This document shows positions 18,001 to 24,555 of a stretch of DNA of 58,450 nt, in pieces. Origin of the DNA: an uncultured Clostridia bacterium. Its GTDB lineage: Bacteria > Bacillota > Clostridia > Oscillospirales > Acutalibacteraceae. Position numbers and translations under genes: made by a program. The first letter of the stretch is position 1. Every line of letters begins with the position of its first letter. The notes under the pieces were generated by a model. That model did no database searches. It worked only from the letters and a program-made list of their open reading frames with translations, and was not told the origin of the DNA. The DNA is taken from positions 1 through 58,450 of the forward strand of contig CALEJF010000017.1 of the NCBI GenBank assembly GCA_937898625.1, in the 5' to 3' direction.

Positions 18001-18704
18001 TAATAAGAAACCTTACTGCTGAAGATGTTGCAAGAAGTGTTGAAGGTTTCTCTGCAAAGGTAAGAGAAAGCCAGATTATCTTCATTCCTGGTGGTTTCTC
18101 AGGCGGTGACGAACCGGATGGTTCAGCTAAATTTATTACAGCATTCTTCCGTAACCCTGCAGTTAAAGAGGCTGTTACTGACCTTCTTGATAATCGAGAT
18201 GGACTTATGTGCGGTATCTGCAATGGTTTCCAGGCGCTTATTAAACTTGGTCTTGTTCCTTACGGAAAGATTATTGATACTGATGAGAATTGTCCTACAC
18301 TTACATTTAATAACATCAGTCGTCACCAGAGCAGAATTGTTCATACAAGAATTGCATCAACAAAATCTCCATGGCTCAGCCTTATGAATGTTGGTGATGT
18401 TGTCAATGTTCCTATTTCTCATGGTGAAGGTAAATTCCTTGCTTCTCCGGAGTTAATAGCAGAACTTGCTGCTAATGGTCAGATTGCTACACAGTATGTT
18501 GACCTTGACGGTAATGCAACCTCAAATATAGACTTTAATCCAAATGGTTCCTTGTGTGCTATCGAAGGTATTACTTCTCCTGATGGCCGTGTCTTCGGTA
18601 AGATGGGACACAGTGAGCGTATCGGCAACGGTCTTTATAAAAATGTTCCCGGTGAATATGATATCCGTATGTTTGAGGCAGCGGTTAAGTATTTCAACAA
18701 ATAA
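15012..18704 (+). CDS. purL: Phosphoribosylformylglycinamidine synthase, single-chain PurL with fused glutaminase
   Basis: A 1230-residue enzyme making FGAM from FGAR, glutamine and ATP. It combines a PurS-like N-terminus, the PurL ATPase core (FKNETHNHPTEIEPFGGAAT from about residue 317; GGKDSM further on) and a PurQ-type class I amidotransferase from about residue 965. The nucleophile is Cys1070 in CGICNGFQ, with the His-Glu pair in SHGEGKF near 1136. Thus the glutaminase here is intact, unlike in the operon's PurF. Last gene of the purine operon, ended by a strong terminator. AAAGGAGG precedes the ATG at 15012. Confidence 0.96.
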   Translation: MVYRIFVEKKSGLDNEAKGLLNEAKNLLGIEKLQDIRLFNRYDAENITEELFDYAVKTVFSEPQLDNVSYSVDIPDAYIFAVEALPGQFDQRADSAAQCIQIISQGERPIIRTAKVYALYGALTEKDIASFKNHVINAVESREASLELPETLTVQYAAPETVATVEGFISMDEFALKNLLDEKGLAMDLDDLKFLQAYFRDTEHRDPTITEIRVVDTYWSDHCRHTTFSTHIDNVRIDDPAVQEAYERYLAARVEVYGEEKAAARPQTLMDIATIGTKTLKKRGLLPELDESEEINACSIHVTATVNGEDQDWLLMFKNETHNHPTEIEPFGGAATCIGGCIRDPLSGRAYVHQAMRVTGAGDPRKTIAETLDGKLPQRKICQTAAAGYSSYGNQIGLATGHVAEIYHDGFVAKRLECGAVVAAAPAYNVRRERPAPGDVIVLLGGRTGRDGIGGATGSSKSHNMKSLTTMASEVQKGNAPEERKIQRLFRNAEVTCLIKRCNDFGAGGVSVAIGELAPGLQIDLDAVRKKYEGLDGTEIAISESQERMAVVVAAEDADRFIAFAQEENLEAYCVAVVTEEERMVMKWKGNTIADLSRAFLDTNGAIKHTDVAVNEKDLSVLSKAMYSSLREMASDLRTASQRGLVERFDSTIGAGSVIMPYGGKRQLTPAQSMAAVLPVLPGQETDQASVFSWGCDPDHLSVDPYTGAHASIYNSVAKLVAAGCDYKLAYLTLQEFFEKLKTEPERWGKPFAALLGALDAQLELGAAAIGGKDSMSGTFLDLDVPPTLISFAIAPIKKQDVISPEFKGANHPVYLFGATDESAESLKATWEAFHNLCKEGKVKAAWAVEHGIGEAVMKMSFGNNIGFTSSADLKGNWHLGMWGFIVAELDEDVSLPGVMKIGTTTEEPVIKLDDDCATIKELYKLHTATLEDVYPTKAKEDKGEIPTYSFDGKCSVSPANKVVRPKVLIPVFPGTNCEYDSARAVEKAGGEAEIFVIRNLTAEDVARSVEGFSAKVRESQIIFIPGGFSGGDEPDGSAKFITAFFRNPAVKEAVTDLLDNRDGLMCGICNGFQALIKLGLVPYGKIIDTDENCPTLTFNNISRHQSRIVHTRIASTKSPWLSLMNVGDVVNVPISHGEGKFLASPELIAELAANGQIATQYVDLDGNATSNIDFNPNGSLCAIEGITSPDGRVFGKMGHSERIGNGLYKNVPGEYDIRMFEAAVKYFNK

Positions 18705-18721
18705 TCTAAAACTATAAATAT

Positions 18722-18753
18722 AACCCGAGGCATTTGCCTCGGGTTATTGCTTT
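18722..18753 (+). terminator. Rho-independent terminator of the purine operon
   Basis: A perfect 11-bp stem (AACCCGAGGCA / TGCCTCGGGTT) with a 2-base loop, followed by a T-rich stretch. Confidence 0.9.
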
Positions 18754-18794
18754 TCTTTAAAGTATATAATATAATTAATCAAGAGGTGAGTGTT

Positions 18795-18995
18795 TTGGCA
18801 GTAAGATTAAACGAAAATAAAGAAATTGTAGAAAAAGTTAAAGCCGGATTAAAAGCAAAAGATGGATATTGTCCTTGCAGATTGCTTAAAACAGAAGAAT
18901 TTAAATGTATTTGCAAGGAATTTCGCGAGCAGATTGCAGACCCTGAATTTGAAGGTTATTGTCATTGTAAATTGTATTATAAATCAAAGGATTAA
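18795..18995 (+). CDS. Small ferredoxin-thioredoxin reductase catalytic-chain-like protein
   Basis: A 66-residue protein with the CPC, CIC and CHC cysteine pattern of the ferredoxin-thioredoxin reductase beta (catalytic) chain, which in the family holds a [4Fe-4S] cluster beside a redox disulfide. It is shorter than the plant and cyanobacterial chain (roughly 100 residues), and no variable (alpha) chain is nearby. I place the start at TTG 18795 because AAGAGGTGAG sits just upstream; a longer frame back to 18747 would overlap the purL terminator. It lies alone between two terminators. A role in electron transfer or disulfide reduction is inference. Confidence 0.75.
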   Translation: MAVRLNENKEIVEKVKAGLKAKDGYCPCRLLKTEEFKCICKEFREQIADPEFEGYCHCKLYYKSKD

Positions 18996-19023
18996 AAAGA
19001 GGCTGTGAACACAGCCTCTTTTT
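18994..19023. terminator. Bidirectional terminator between the FTR-like gene and rex
   Basis: A 13-bp perfect stem (AAAAAGAGGCTGT / ACAGCCTCTTTTT) with a GAAC loop, flanked by A and T runs so it can act in both directions. Confidence 0.92.
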
Positions 19024-19657
19024 ATTCAATATTACTAACATGGTAACTAAGTGTCATTAAACTGTCACTTAAATGTACATTTTCAACTGCAACATTTGGA
19101 AAATCTGCAGCAATATCATAGTGACTGAAATTCCAGAAACCTTTAATACCGGACTCAACAAGTTGAGGTGCTAATTCCTTTGCAGCAACACTTGGTATAC
19201 AAAGAACAGCAACAACAGGGGAGTTGTCTTTACAAAAATTATAAATACCATCAGTATGTCGAATAGGTAAACCTCTCAATAACTGGCCTGAAAGTGCTTT
19301 GTTTCTGTCAAACACACCAATAAGATTAAATCCACGCTGTTCAAAAGACATATGTAATGCAACAGCTTTACCAAGGTTACCTGCACCAATCAAAATTGCT
19401 TTTCTATTCTTGTTAACACCAAGGATAGCGCCTATCTCATTGTATAAACTTTCGATATTATAACCATATCCTTGCTGACCAAACCCACCAAAACAGTTTA
19501 AGTCCTGTCTGATTTGTGACGCAGTAAACCCCATCTTTTGGGATAAATCTTTTGATGAAATTCTGATAACACCTTTTTCTTTTAGTTCACCCAAAAATCT
19601 GTAGTATCTTGGAAGACGTTTAATAACAGAATTTGAAACGCCATCATATTTTGTCAT
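19022..19657 (-). CDS. rex: Redox-sensing transcriptional repressor Rex
   Basis: A 211-residue Rex protein. The N-terminal winged helix (residues 1-80) includes the conserved SSKDLSQKMGFTASQIRQDL stretch in the recognition region; the Rossmann domain with GAGNLG at 91-96 binds NADH or NAD+. Rex represses fermentation and NADH-reoxidation genes when the NADH/NAD+ ratio is low. AAGAGGT precedes the ATG. The gene is 12 bases downstream of icd on the same strand, so it is probably cotranscribed with acn and icd. Confidence 0.95.
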   Translation of the reverse strand: MTKYDGVSNSVIKRLPRYYRFLGELKEKGVIRISSKDLSQKMGFTASQIRQDLNCFGGFGQQGYGYNIESLYNEIGAILGVNKNRKAILIGAGNLGKAVALHMSFEQRGFNLIGVFDRNKALSGQLLRGLPIRHTDGIYNFCKDNSPVVAVLCIPSVAAKELAPQLVESGIKGFWNFSHYDIAADFPNVAVENVHLSDSLMTLSYHVSNIE

Positions 19658-19669
19658 AATTTTTACCTC

Positions 19670-20833
19670 TTATGAAAGTTTTTTTACAGTTTCCATTACG
19701 TAGTCACCAAATTCACTACATGTTGCACCATTATCACGGCCTGTAATTGTGAGTTTCTTTTCTTCAAACATACAAATATCAAGTGCCCTTTCAAGTAAAT
19801 CAGCTTCCTTTTGTTTGCCGATATGTGAAAGGAGCATAACTGTTGCACGAAGCATTGAACATGGGTCCGCATATTGACCTCTGCCTTCACGAATCATTCG
19901 TGGTGCAGAGCCGTGAATAGCTTCAAACATAGCATATCTCTTGCCAAGGTTTGCACTACCGGCAGTACCAACACCGCCCTGGAACTCAGCAGCTTCATCT
20001 GTGAGAATATCACCATAAAGATTAGGAAGAATAAATACTTTAAAATCTTTTCTTCTTTTTTCGTCAATAAGTTTGGCGGTTGTAATGTCAATATACCACT
20101 CATCAGTTGTGATTTCAGGATATTCCTTACCAATTTCCTTACAGATTCTCAAGAATTTACCGTCAGTTGTTTTAATAACATTTGCTTTATTGATAATTGA
20201 AACTCTTTCTTTTCCATTTCTTCTTGCATAGTCATAAGCAATACGAGCAATTCTTTCAGTACCCTCAGTTGTTGTAACAACAAAGTCCATTGAAAGTTCA
20301 TCAGTAACATTAACACCCTTTGAACCAACTGCATAAGCACCTTCGGTATTCTCACGGAAGAAAGTCCAGTCAATGCCTTGTTGTGCTACCTTAACAGGAC
20401 GAACATTAGCGAAAAGGTCTAGTTCTTTTCTCATGGCAACATTTGCGCTTTCAATATTTGGCCATGGGTCACCGGCTTGTGGAGTTGTTGTAGGTCCTTT
20501 AAGAATAACATGACATTCTTTAAGTTCAGCGAGAACATCATCAGGAATTGCCTTCATAACAGCAACACGATTTTCAATAGTAAGACCGTCAATTACTTTG
20601 AATTCTATTTTACCGGCTTTAACATCGTCAGCAAGCATATATTCAAGTACTCTTGCAGATTCTTTTGTGATAATCGGACCAATGCCGTCTCCACCGCAAA
20701 CACCAATGATAATTTTATCAAGCTTTTCAAAATCTACAAAATCCTTTGTTGCTTTAATTTTTTCATTTCTTGCAAGTTGTTCTCTGATAAGAGCTTCGTA
20801 CTTTGCAAGAGCTTCTTTAATCTGATTTTCCAT
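19670..20833 (-). CDS. icd: Isocitrate/isopropylmalate-family dehydrogenase, probably isocitrate dehydrogenase
   Basis: A 387-residue beta-decarboxylating dehydrogenase. Family motifs are GGDGIGPIIT (about 47-56), the substrate-binding FFRENTEGAY, and NLYGDILTDE with its metal-binding aspartates. An N-terminal extension of about 35 residues precedes the Rossmann-like start. The family includes isopropylmalate and tartrate dehydrogenases, but the gene lies 12 bases after aconitase with no leu genes near, so isocitrate to 2-oxoglutarate is the likely reaction. After the GSAP motif the residues are Arg-Met, not the Lys-Tyr of E. coli NADP-enzyme, so cofactor choice is uncertain. Confidence 0.85.
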   Translation of the reverse strand: MENQIKEALAKYEALIREQLARNEKIKATKDFVDFEKLDKIIIGVCGGDGIGPIITKESARVLEYMLADDVKAGKIEFKVIDGLTIENRVAVMKAIPDDVLAELKECHVILKGPTTTPQAGDPWPNIESANVAMRKELDLFANVRPVKVAQQGIDWTFFRENTEGAYAVGSKGVNVTDELSMDFVVTTTEGTERIARIAYDYARRNGKERVSIINKANVIKTTDGKFLRICKEIGKEYPEITTDEWYIDITTAKLIDEKRRKDFKVFILPNLYGDILTDEAAEFQGGVGTAGSANLGKRYAMFEAIHGSAPRMIREGRGQYADPCSMLRATVMLLSHIGKQKEADLLERALDICMFEEKKLTITGRDNGATCSEFGDYVMETVKKLS

Positions 20834-20845
20834 ATTTATAACTCC

Positions 20846-22777
20846 TTAAAATGATTCTTTTGTGTAATTAAGAAGACCGCCTGCAAGAATAATGTCTTTC
20901 TGACGCTGTGAAAGGTCATAATTAATTGCATATTCTTCATTTTTTGTAAGGTTCACAAGAATTGCTGGTTCATTATTTATAATTGCATTCTTAATACCTT
21001 TAAGACTTAATTCGTCACCTTGAGAAATCTTATCATAATCATCAGCATTCCGGAATGTAAGAGGCAAGATACCTGCATTGATAAGGTTAGCACAGTGAAT
21101 TCTTGCAAATGATTTTGTAATTACCGCTTTAACACCAAGATAAAGCGGTACAAGTGCTGCGTGTTCACGAGATGAGCCTTGTCCGTAGTTGGCTCCGCCA
21201 ATTACAATGCCTTTTCCTTCAGCTTTAATTCTTTCAGGGAATGTCTTATCACAAACACCGAAACAATATTGTGAAAGGAAAGGAATATTTGAACGATAGG
21301 GGAGGATTTTTGCACCCGCAGGCATAATATGGTCAGTTGTGATATCGTCACCAACTTTAAGCACTGCCTTTGCTGTAATGTCATCACCCATAGGTTCACT
21401 GGTTGGGAACGGTTTGATATTAGGTCCATACATTACTTCAACATTTTTTGCTTCTTCAGGTGATGCAGGCATAGCAATCATATTATCATTGATAACGAAT
21501 TCATCAGGAAGGACAATTTCAGGAAATTCACCTAATTCTCTTGGGTCAGTAAGATATCCTGTAATTGCGGATGCTGCAGCAACTTCAGGGCTTACAAGAT
21601 ATATACCTGCGTCCGCAGTACCAGAACGGCCTTCAAAGTTTCTGTTAAATGTACGAAGTGAAACACCGGCAGAGTTAGGTGACTGTCCCATACCGATACA
21701 TGGACCACATGCGCTTTCAAGAATACGAGCACCTGCATCAATCATATCAGAGAGTGCACCATTCTGTGAAATCATATTAAGAACTTGTTTTGAACCAGGT
21801 GCAATTGAAAGGCTAACTGCAGGATTAACTGTTTTTCCTTTAAGAATTGCAGCAACTTTCATCATATCAAGAAGTGATGAGTTAGTGCATGAACCGATGC
21901 AAACTTGGTCAACTTTAATTCTGCCTATTTCTGTAACAGATTTAACTCTGTCAGGCATATGTGGGCAAGCAGCCATTGGTGCAAGAGAAGATAAATCAAT
22001 ATTGATTATTTCATCATAAACTGCATCATCGTCTGCTTTGAGTTCAACCCAATCTTCTTCACGGCCTTGCGCCTTTAAGAATGCTTTTGTAACATCGTCA
22101 GAAGGGAATACAGATGTTGTAGCACCAAGCTCTGCACCCATATTTGTGATTGTTGCTCTTTCCGGAACAGAAAGAGTTGCAACACCTTCTCCACCGTACT
22201 CAATAATTTTGCCAACGCCACCCTTAACGGTCATAATTCTTAATACTTCAAGAATAACATCTTTTGCAGCAACCCAAGGGCTGAGTTTTCCTGTTAGATT
22301 AACTCTAACCATTTTTGGCATTGTAATATAATATGTACCGCCACCCATAGCAACGGCAACATCAAGTCCGCCTGCACCCATAGCAAGCATACCAATACCA
22401 CCGCCAGTTGGCGTGTGGCTATCAGAACCTATTAATGTCTTACCGGGTTTACCAAATCTCTCAAGGTGTACCTGATGGCAGATACCATTACCGGGTCTTG
22501 AAAAACGAATACCGCGTTTTTTTGCAACACTCTGAATGAATCTGTGGTCATCTGCATTTTCAAAACCTGTCTGTAATGTATTGTGGTCAATATAAGCAAC
22601 TGAAAGTTCAGTTTTAACTTGCTCAATACCCATTGCCTCAAGTTCAAGATAAGCCATTGTACCTGTTGCATCTTGAGTTAATGTTTGGTCAATTTTAAGT
22701 CCAACCTCACTACCGGGTGTCATATCACCGCTGACAAGGTGAGATTTAATAAGTTTTTGTCCGATTGTCATACCCAT
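20846..22777 (-). CDS. acn: Aconitate hydratase
   Basis: A 643-residue [4Fe-4S] aconitase of the short monomeric type (many AcnA enzymes are near 900). Cluster ligands are Cys297 in GSCTNSS and Cys357 and Cys360 in SACGPC. The C-terminal swivel domain ends with the GGANYGQGSSREH motif. It isomerises citrate to isocitrate for glutamate synthesis or an oxidative TCA branch. AAGGAGTGAT lies upstream of the ATG at 22777; a second ATG two codons later is possible. First gene of acn-icd-rex; no citrate synthase is in view. Confidence 0.95.
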   Translation of the reverse strand: MGMTIGQKLIKSHLVSGDMTPGSEVGLKIDQTLTQDATGTMAYLELEAMGIEQVKTELSVAYIDHNTLQTGFENADDHRFIQSVAKKRGIRFSRPGNGICHQVHLERFGKPGKTLIGSDSHTPTGGGIGMLAMGAGGLDVAVAMGGGTYYITMPKMVRVNLTGKLSPWVAAKDVILEVLRIMTVKGGVGKIIEYGGEGVATLSVPERATITNMGAELGATTSVFPSDDVTKAFLKAQGREEDWVELKADDDAVYDEIINIDLSSLAPMAACPHMPDRVKSVTEIGRIKVDQVCIGSCTNSSLLDMMKVAAILKGKTVNPAVSLSIAPGSKQVLNMISQNGALSDMIDAGARILESACGPCIGMGQSPNSAGVSLRTFNRNFEGRSGTADAGIYLVSPEVAAASAITGYLTDPRELGEFPEIVLPDEFVINDNMIAMPASPEEAKNVEVMYGPNIKPFPTSEPMGDDITAKAVLKVGDDITTDHIMPAGAKILPYRSNIPFLSQYCFGVCDKTFPERIKAEGKGIVIGGANYGQGSSREHAALVPLYLGVKAVITKSFARIHCANLINAGILPLTFRNADDYDKISQGDELSLKGIKNAIINNEPAILVNLTKNEEYAINYDLSQRQKDIILAGGLLNYTKESF

Positions 22778-22825
22778 TTTTGAATCACTCCTTGGACTTT
22801 TTCATTTTTTTAACAATCTTTTATA

Positions 22826-22854
22826 ATTTTATTATATTGATATAAATTTGTCAA
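22826..22854 (-). promoter_or_regulatory. Promoter of acn-icd-rex
   Basis: On the minus strand, TTGACA (complement of 22849-22854), 17 bases, then TAAAAT (complement of 22826-22831). It lies about 50 bases before the acn start. Confidence 0.7.
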
Positions 22855-22894
22855 TAAGTTTTATAGATATTAAAACTAAATTTTGAACAAAATA

Positions 22895-22923
22895 TTGATA
22901 TTATTTTTTTGGTATGATACAAT
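22895..22923 (+). promoter_or_regulatory. Promoter of the tepA-uppP-ftsK operon
   Basis: TTGATA (22895-22900), a 17-base spacer, and TACAAT (22918-22923) with an extended -10 TG at 22915-22916. An inverted repeat begins inside the -10 box. Confidence 0.6.
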
Positions 22924-22937
22924 ATTTAGGATATTGT
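22919..22937. promoter_or_regulatory. Palindrome over the tepA promoter, candidate operator
   Basis: A perfect 7-bp inverted repeat ACAATAT-TTAGG-ATATTGT overlaps the -10 box and the predicted start point, where a dimeric repressor would block transcription. The regulator is unknown. Confidence 0.5.
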
Positions 22938-22996
22938 GGCAAATAATATAACTAAAATGAAAATTAATCATTTATTCTTTAAAAGGTGGTTATATT

Positions 22997-23674
22997 ATGT
23001 GCGAGAATTCAGATGTAAACAATGTTCAAGAAGAATCAGAAATAAATGATAACGGTGGGTTTTCGGTTAATAAAAAAGGAAAGAACATACATTGTATTAC
23101 TATTATTGGGCAGATAGAAGGACATTACTTGCTTCCTTCAACTGATAAAACTACAAAGTATGAACATATTATTCCACAGTTGGTTTCTGTTGATGAAGAT
23201 GATAATATAGACGGTTTGTTAGTAATCCTCAACACAGTTGGCGGTGATATTGAAGCAGGATTGGCTATTGCTGAGCTAATATCAGGTATTAACAAACCAA
23301 CGGCATCATTAGTGCTTGGTGGTGGTCATTCTATTGGTGTTCCGTTGGCTGTATCCACTAATCGTTCTTTTATTGTTCCAAGTGCCACAATGACCATCCA
23401 TCCTGTAAGGACTAACGGACTTGTTCTTGGTGTTCCACAAACTCTTTCAAATTTAATTAAAATGCAGGAGAGAATTGTTAATTTTGTCTGTAGTAATTCT
23501 AATATCCAAGCGAATCGTTTTAGAGAATTAATGCTTTCAACAGGCGAACTTGTGATGGATATTGGCACAATTCTTGATGGTGTAAATGCCGTCAGGGAAG
23601 GTTTAATTGATAGTATTGGTAATTTAAATGACGCAATGTCATATTTATATTTTGAAATTAATAAACGGAGATGA
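22997..23674 (+). CDS. tepA: ClpP-family protease, TepA-like
   Basis: A 225-residue ClpP/crotonase-fold peptidase matching B. subtilis TepA (YmfB), a ClpP-like protein linked to protein export and, in other work, to spore protein processing. The catalytic serine is Ser112 in GGHSIGVP and the histidine is His135 in TIHP. The first 30 residues are acidic and low-complexity. Like B. subtilis, the gene lies shortly upstream of ftsK/spoIIIE, which supports the assignment. AAAGGTGG precedes the ATG. Confidence 0.85.
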   Translation: MCENSDVNNVQEESEINDNGGFSVNKKGKNIHCITIIGQIEGHYLLPSTDKTTKYEHIIPQLVSVDEDDNIDGLLVILNTVGGDIEAGLAIAELISGINKPTASLVLGGGHSIGVPLAVSTNRSFIVPSATMTIHPVRTNGLVLGVPQTLSNLIKMQERIVNFVCSNSNIQANRFRELMLSTGELVMDIGTILDGVNAVREGLIDSIGNLNDAMSYLYFEINKRR

Positions 23675-23678
23675 TTAT

Positions 23679-24539
23679 ATGTCAATTATTAAAGCAATAA
23701 TCTTGGGTGTTGTTCAGGGTGTTACTGAATTTTTACCAATTTCAAGCAGTGGTCACCTTTCACTGTTTCAACATTTTTTGGGTGTTGGAGGAGAAGGTTC
23801 TTTATTATTTTCTGTTCTTTTACATTTAGGAACATTGATTGCAGTTTTTATTGTTTTTCATAAAACTATCTTTGAGTTAGTTGTTGACTTTTTTGGATTG
23901 ATAAAAGATATTTTTACAGGCAAATTCAAATTTAAGGAGCTTAAAGGCAAAAAGAAAATGCTCGTTATGTTTGTATTTTCGTGTATCCCTCTTTTGTTCT
24001 TATTAATCCCTGTAGGTAATGATATGAAACTTATGGATTGGCTTAGTGCTTTTTCAGAGGATGACAGCATTTTGCTTGAAGGCTTCTGCTTTTTACTTAC
24101 AGGTTGTTTATTATTGACATCTACATATATTTCCAAAAAAAAGACTCTTACAAGAGAAGTTAATACTTTAGATTCATTTGCTGTTGGATTAGCTCAGGTT
24201 TTTGCGGCTGGTTTTCCTGGTATCTCTCGTTCAGGTTCAACAATTTCAACCGGAATGATTTGTGGTGTATCAAAAGAATATATGGTTGAATATTCTTTCA
24301 TTTTAGGTATTCCTGCTATATTGGTTGCTAATGCTGTAGAACTAAAAGATGCAGTTGATGCAGGTGCTCAACTCGAACTTTTACCTACAATTATAGGTGT
24401 GATTGTTGCTGCTGTTGTTGGTGTGGCATGTATTAAACTTTTACAATGGATTCTTAAAAAAGATATGTGGAAATACTTTGGCTATTATTGTTTAATTCTT
24501 GGTGTTGTTACAATTGTTTGCAGCGCTTTAGGTTTATAA
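23679..24539 (+). CDS. uppP: Undecaprenyl-diphosphatase
   Basis: A 286-residue BacA/UppP membrane phosphatase that recycles the lipid carrier of peptidoglycan synthesis. Signatures are GVTEFLPISSSGHL (residues 14-27) and PGISRSGSTIS, both catalytic. Multiple hydrophobic segments predict a polytopic membrane protein. The start is ATG 23679, preceded by GGAGATGAT that overlaps the tepA stop; an upstream ATG within tepA is not needed. Confidence 0.95.
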   Translation: MSIIKAIILGVVQGVTEFLPISSSGHLSLFQHFLGVGGEGSLLFSVLLHLGTLIAVFIVFHKTIFELVVDFFGLIKDIFTGKFKFKELKGKKKMLVMFVFSCIPLLFLLIPVGNDMKLMDWLSAFSEDDSILLEGFCFLLTGCLLLTSTYISKKKTLTREVNTLDSFAVGLAQVFAAGFPGISRSGSTISTGMICGVSKEYMVEYSFILGIPAILVANAVELKDAVDAGAQLELLPTIIGVIVAAVVGVACIKLLQWILKKDMWKYFGYYCLILGVVTIVCSALGL

Positions 24540-24555
24540 TTTTGGAGATGTTAAA

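Noticed and set aside
21339..22019. 226-codon open frame on the plus strand
   Set aside because: It is antisense to aconitase, whose motifs and ribosome site are clear; the reverse frame matches no family.
22810..22816. Rex-operator-like TTAACAA near the acn promoter
   Set aside because: Only one half-site is present; the expected partner half is not found at the right distance, so Rex autoregulation is not supported by sequence.
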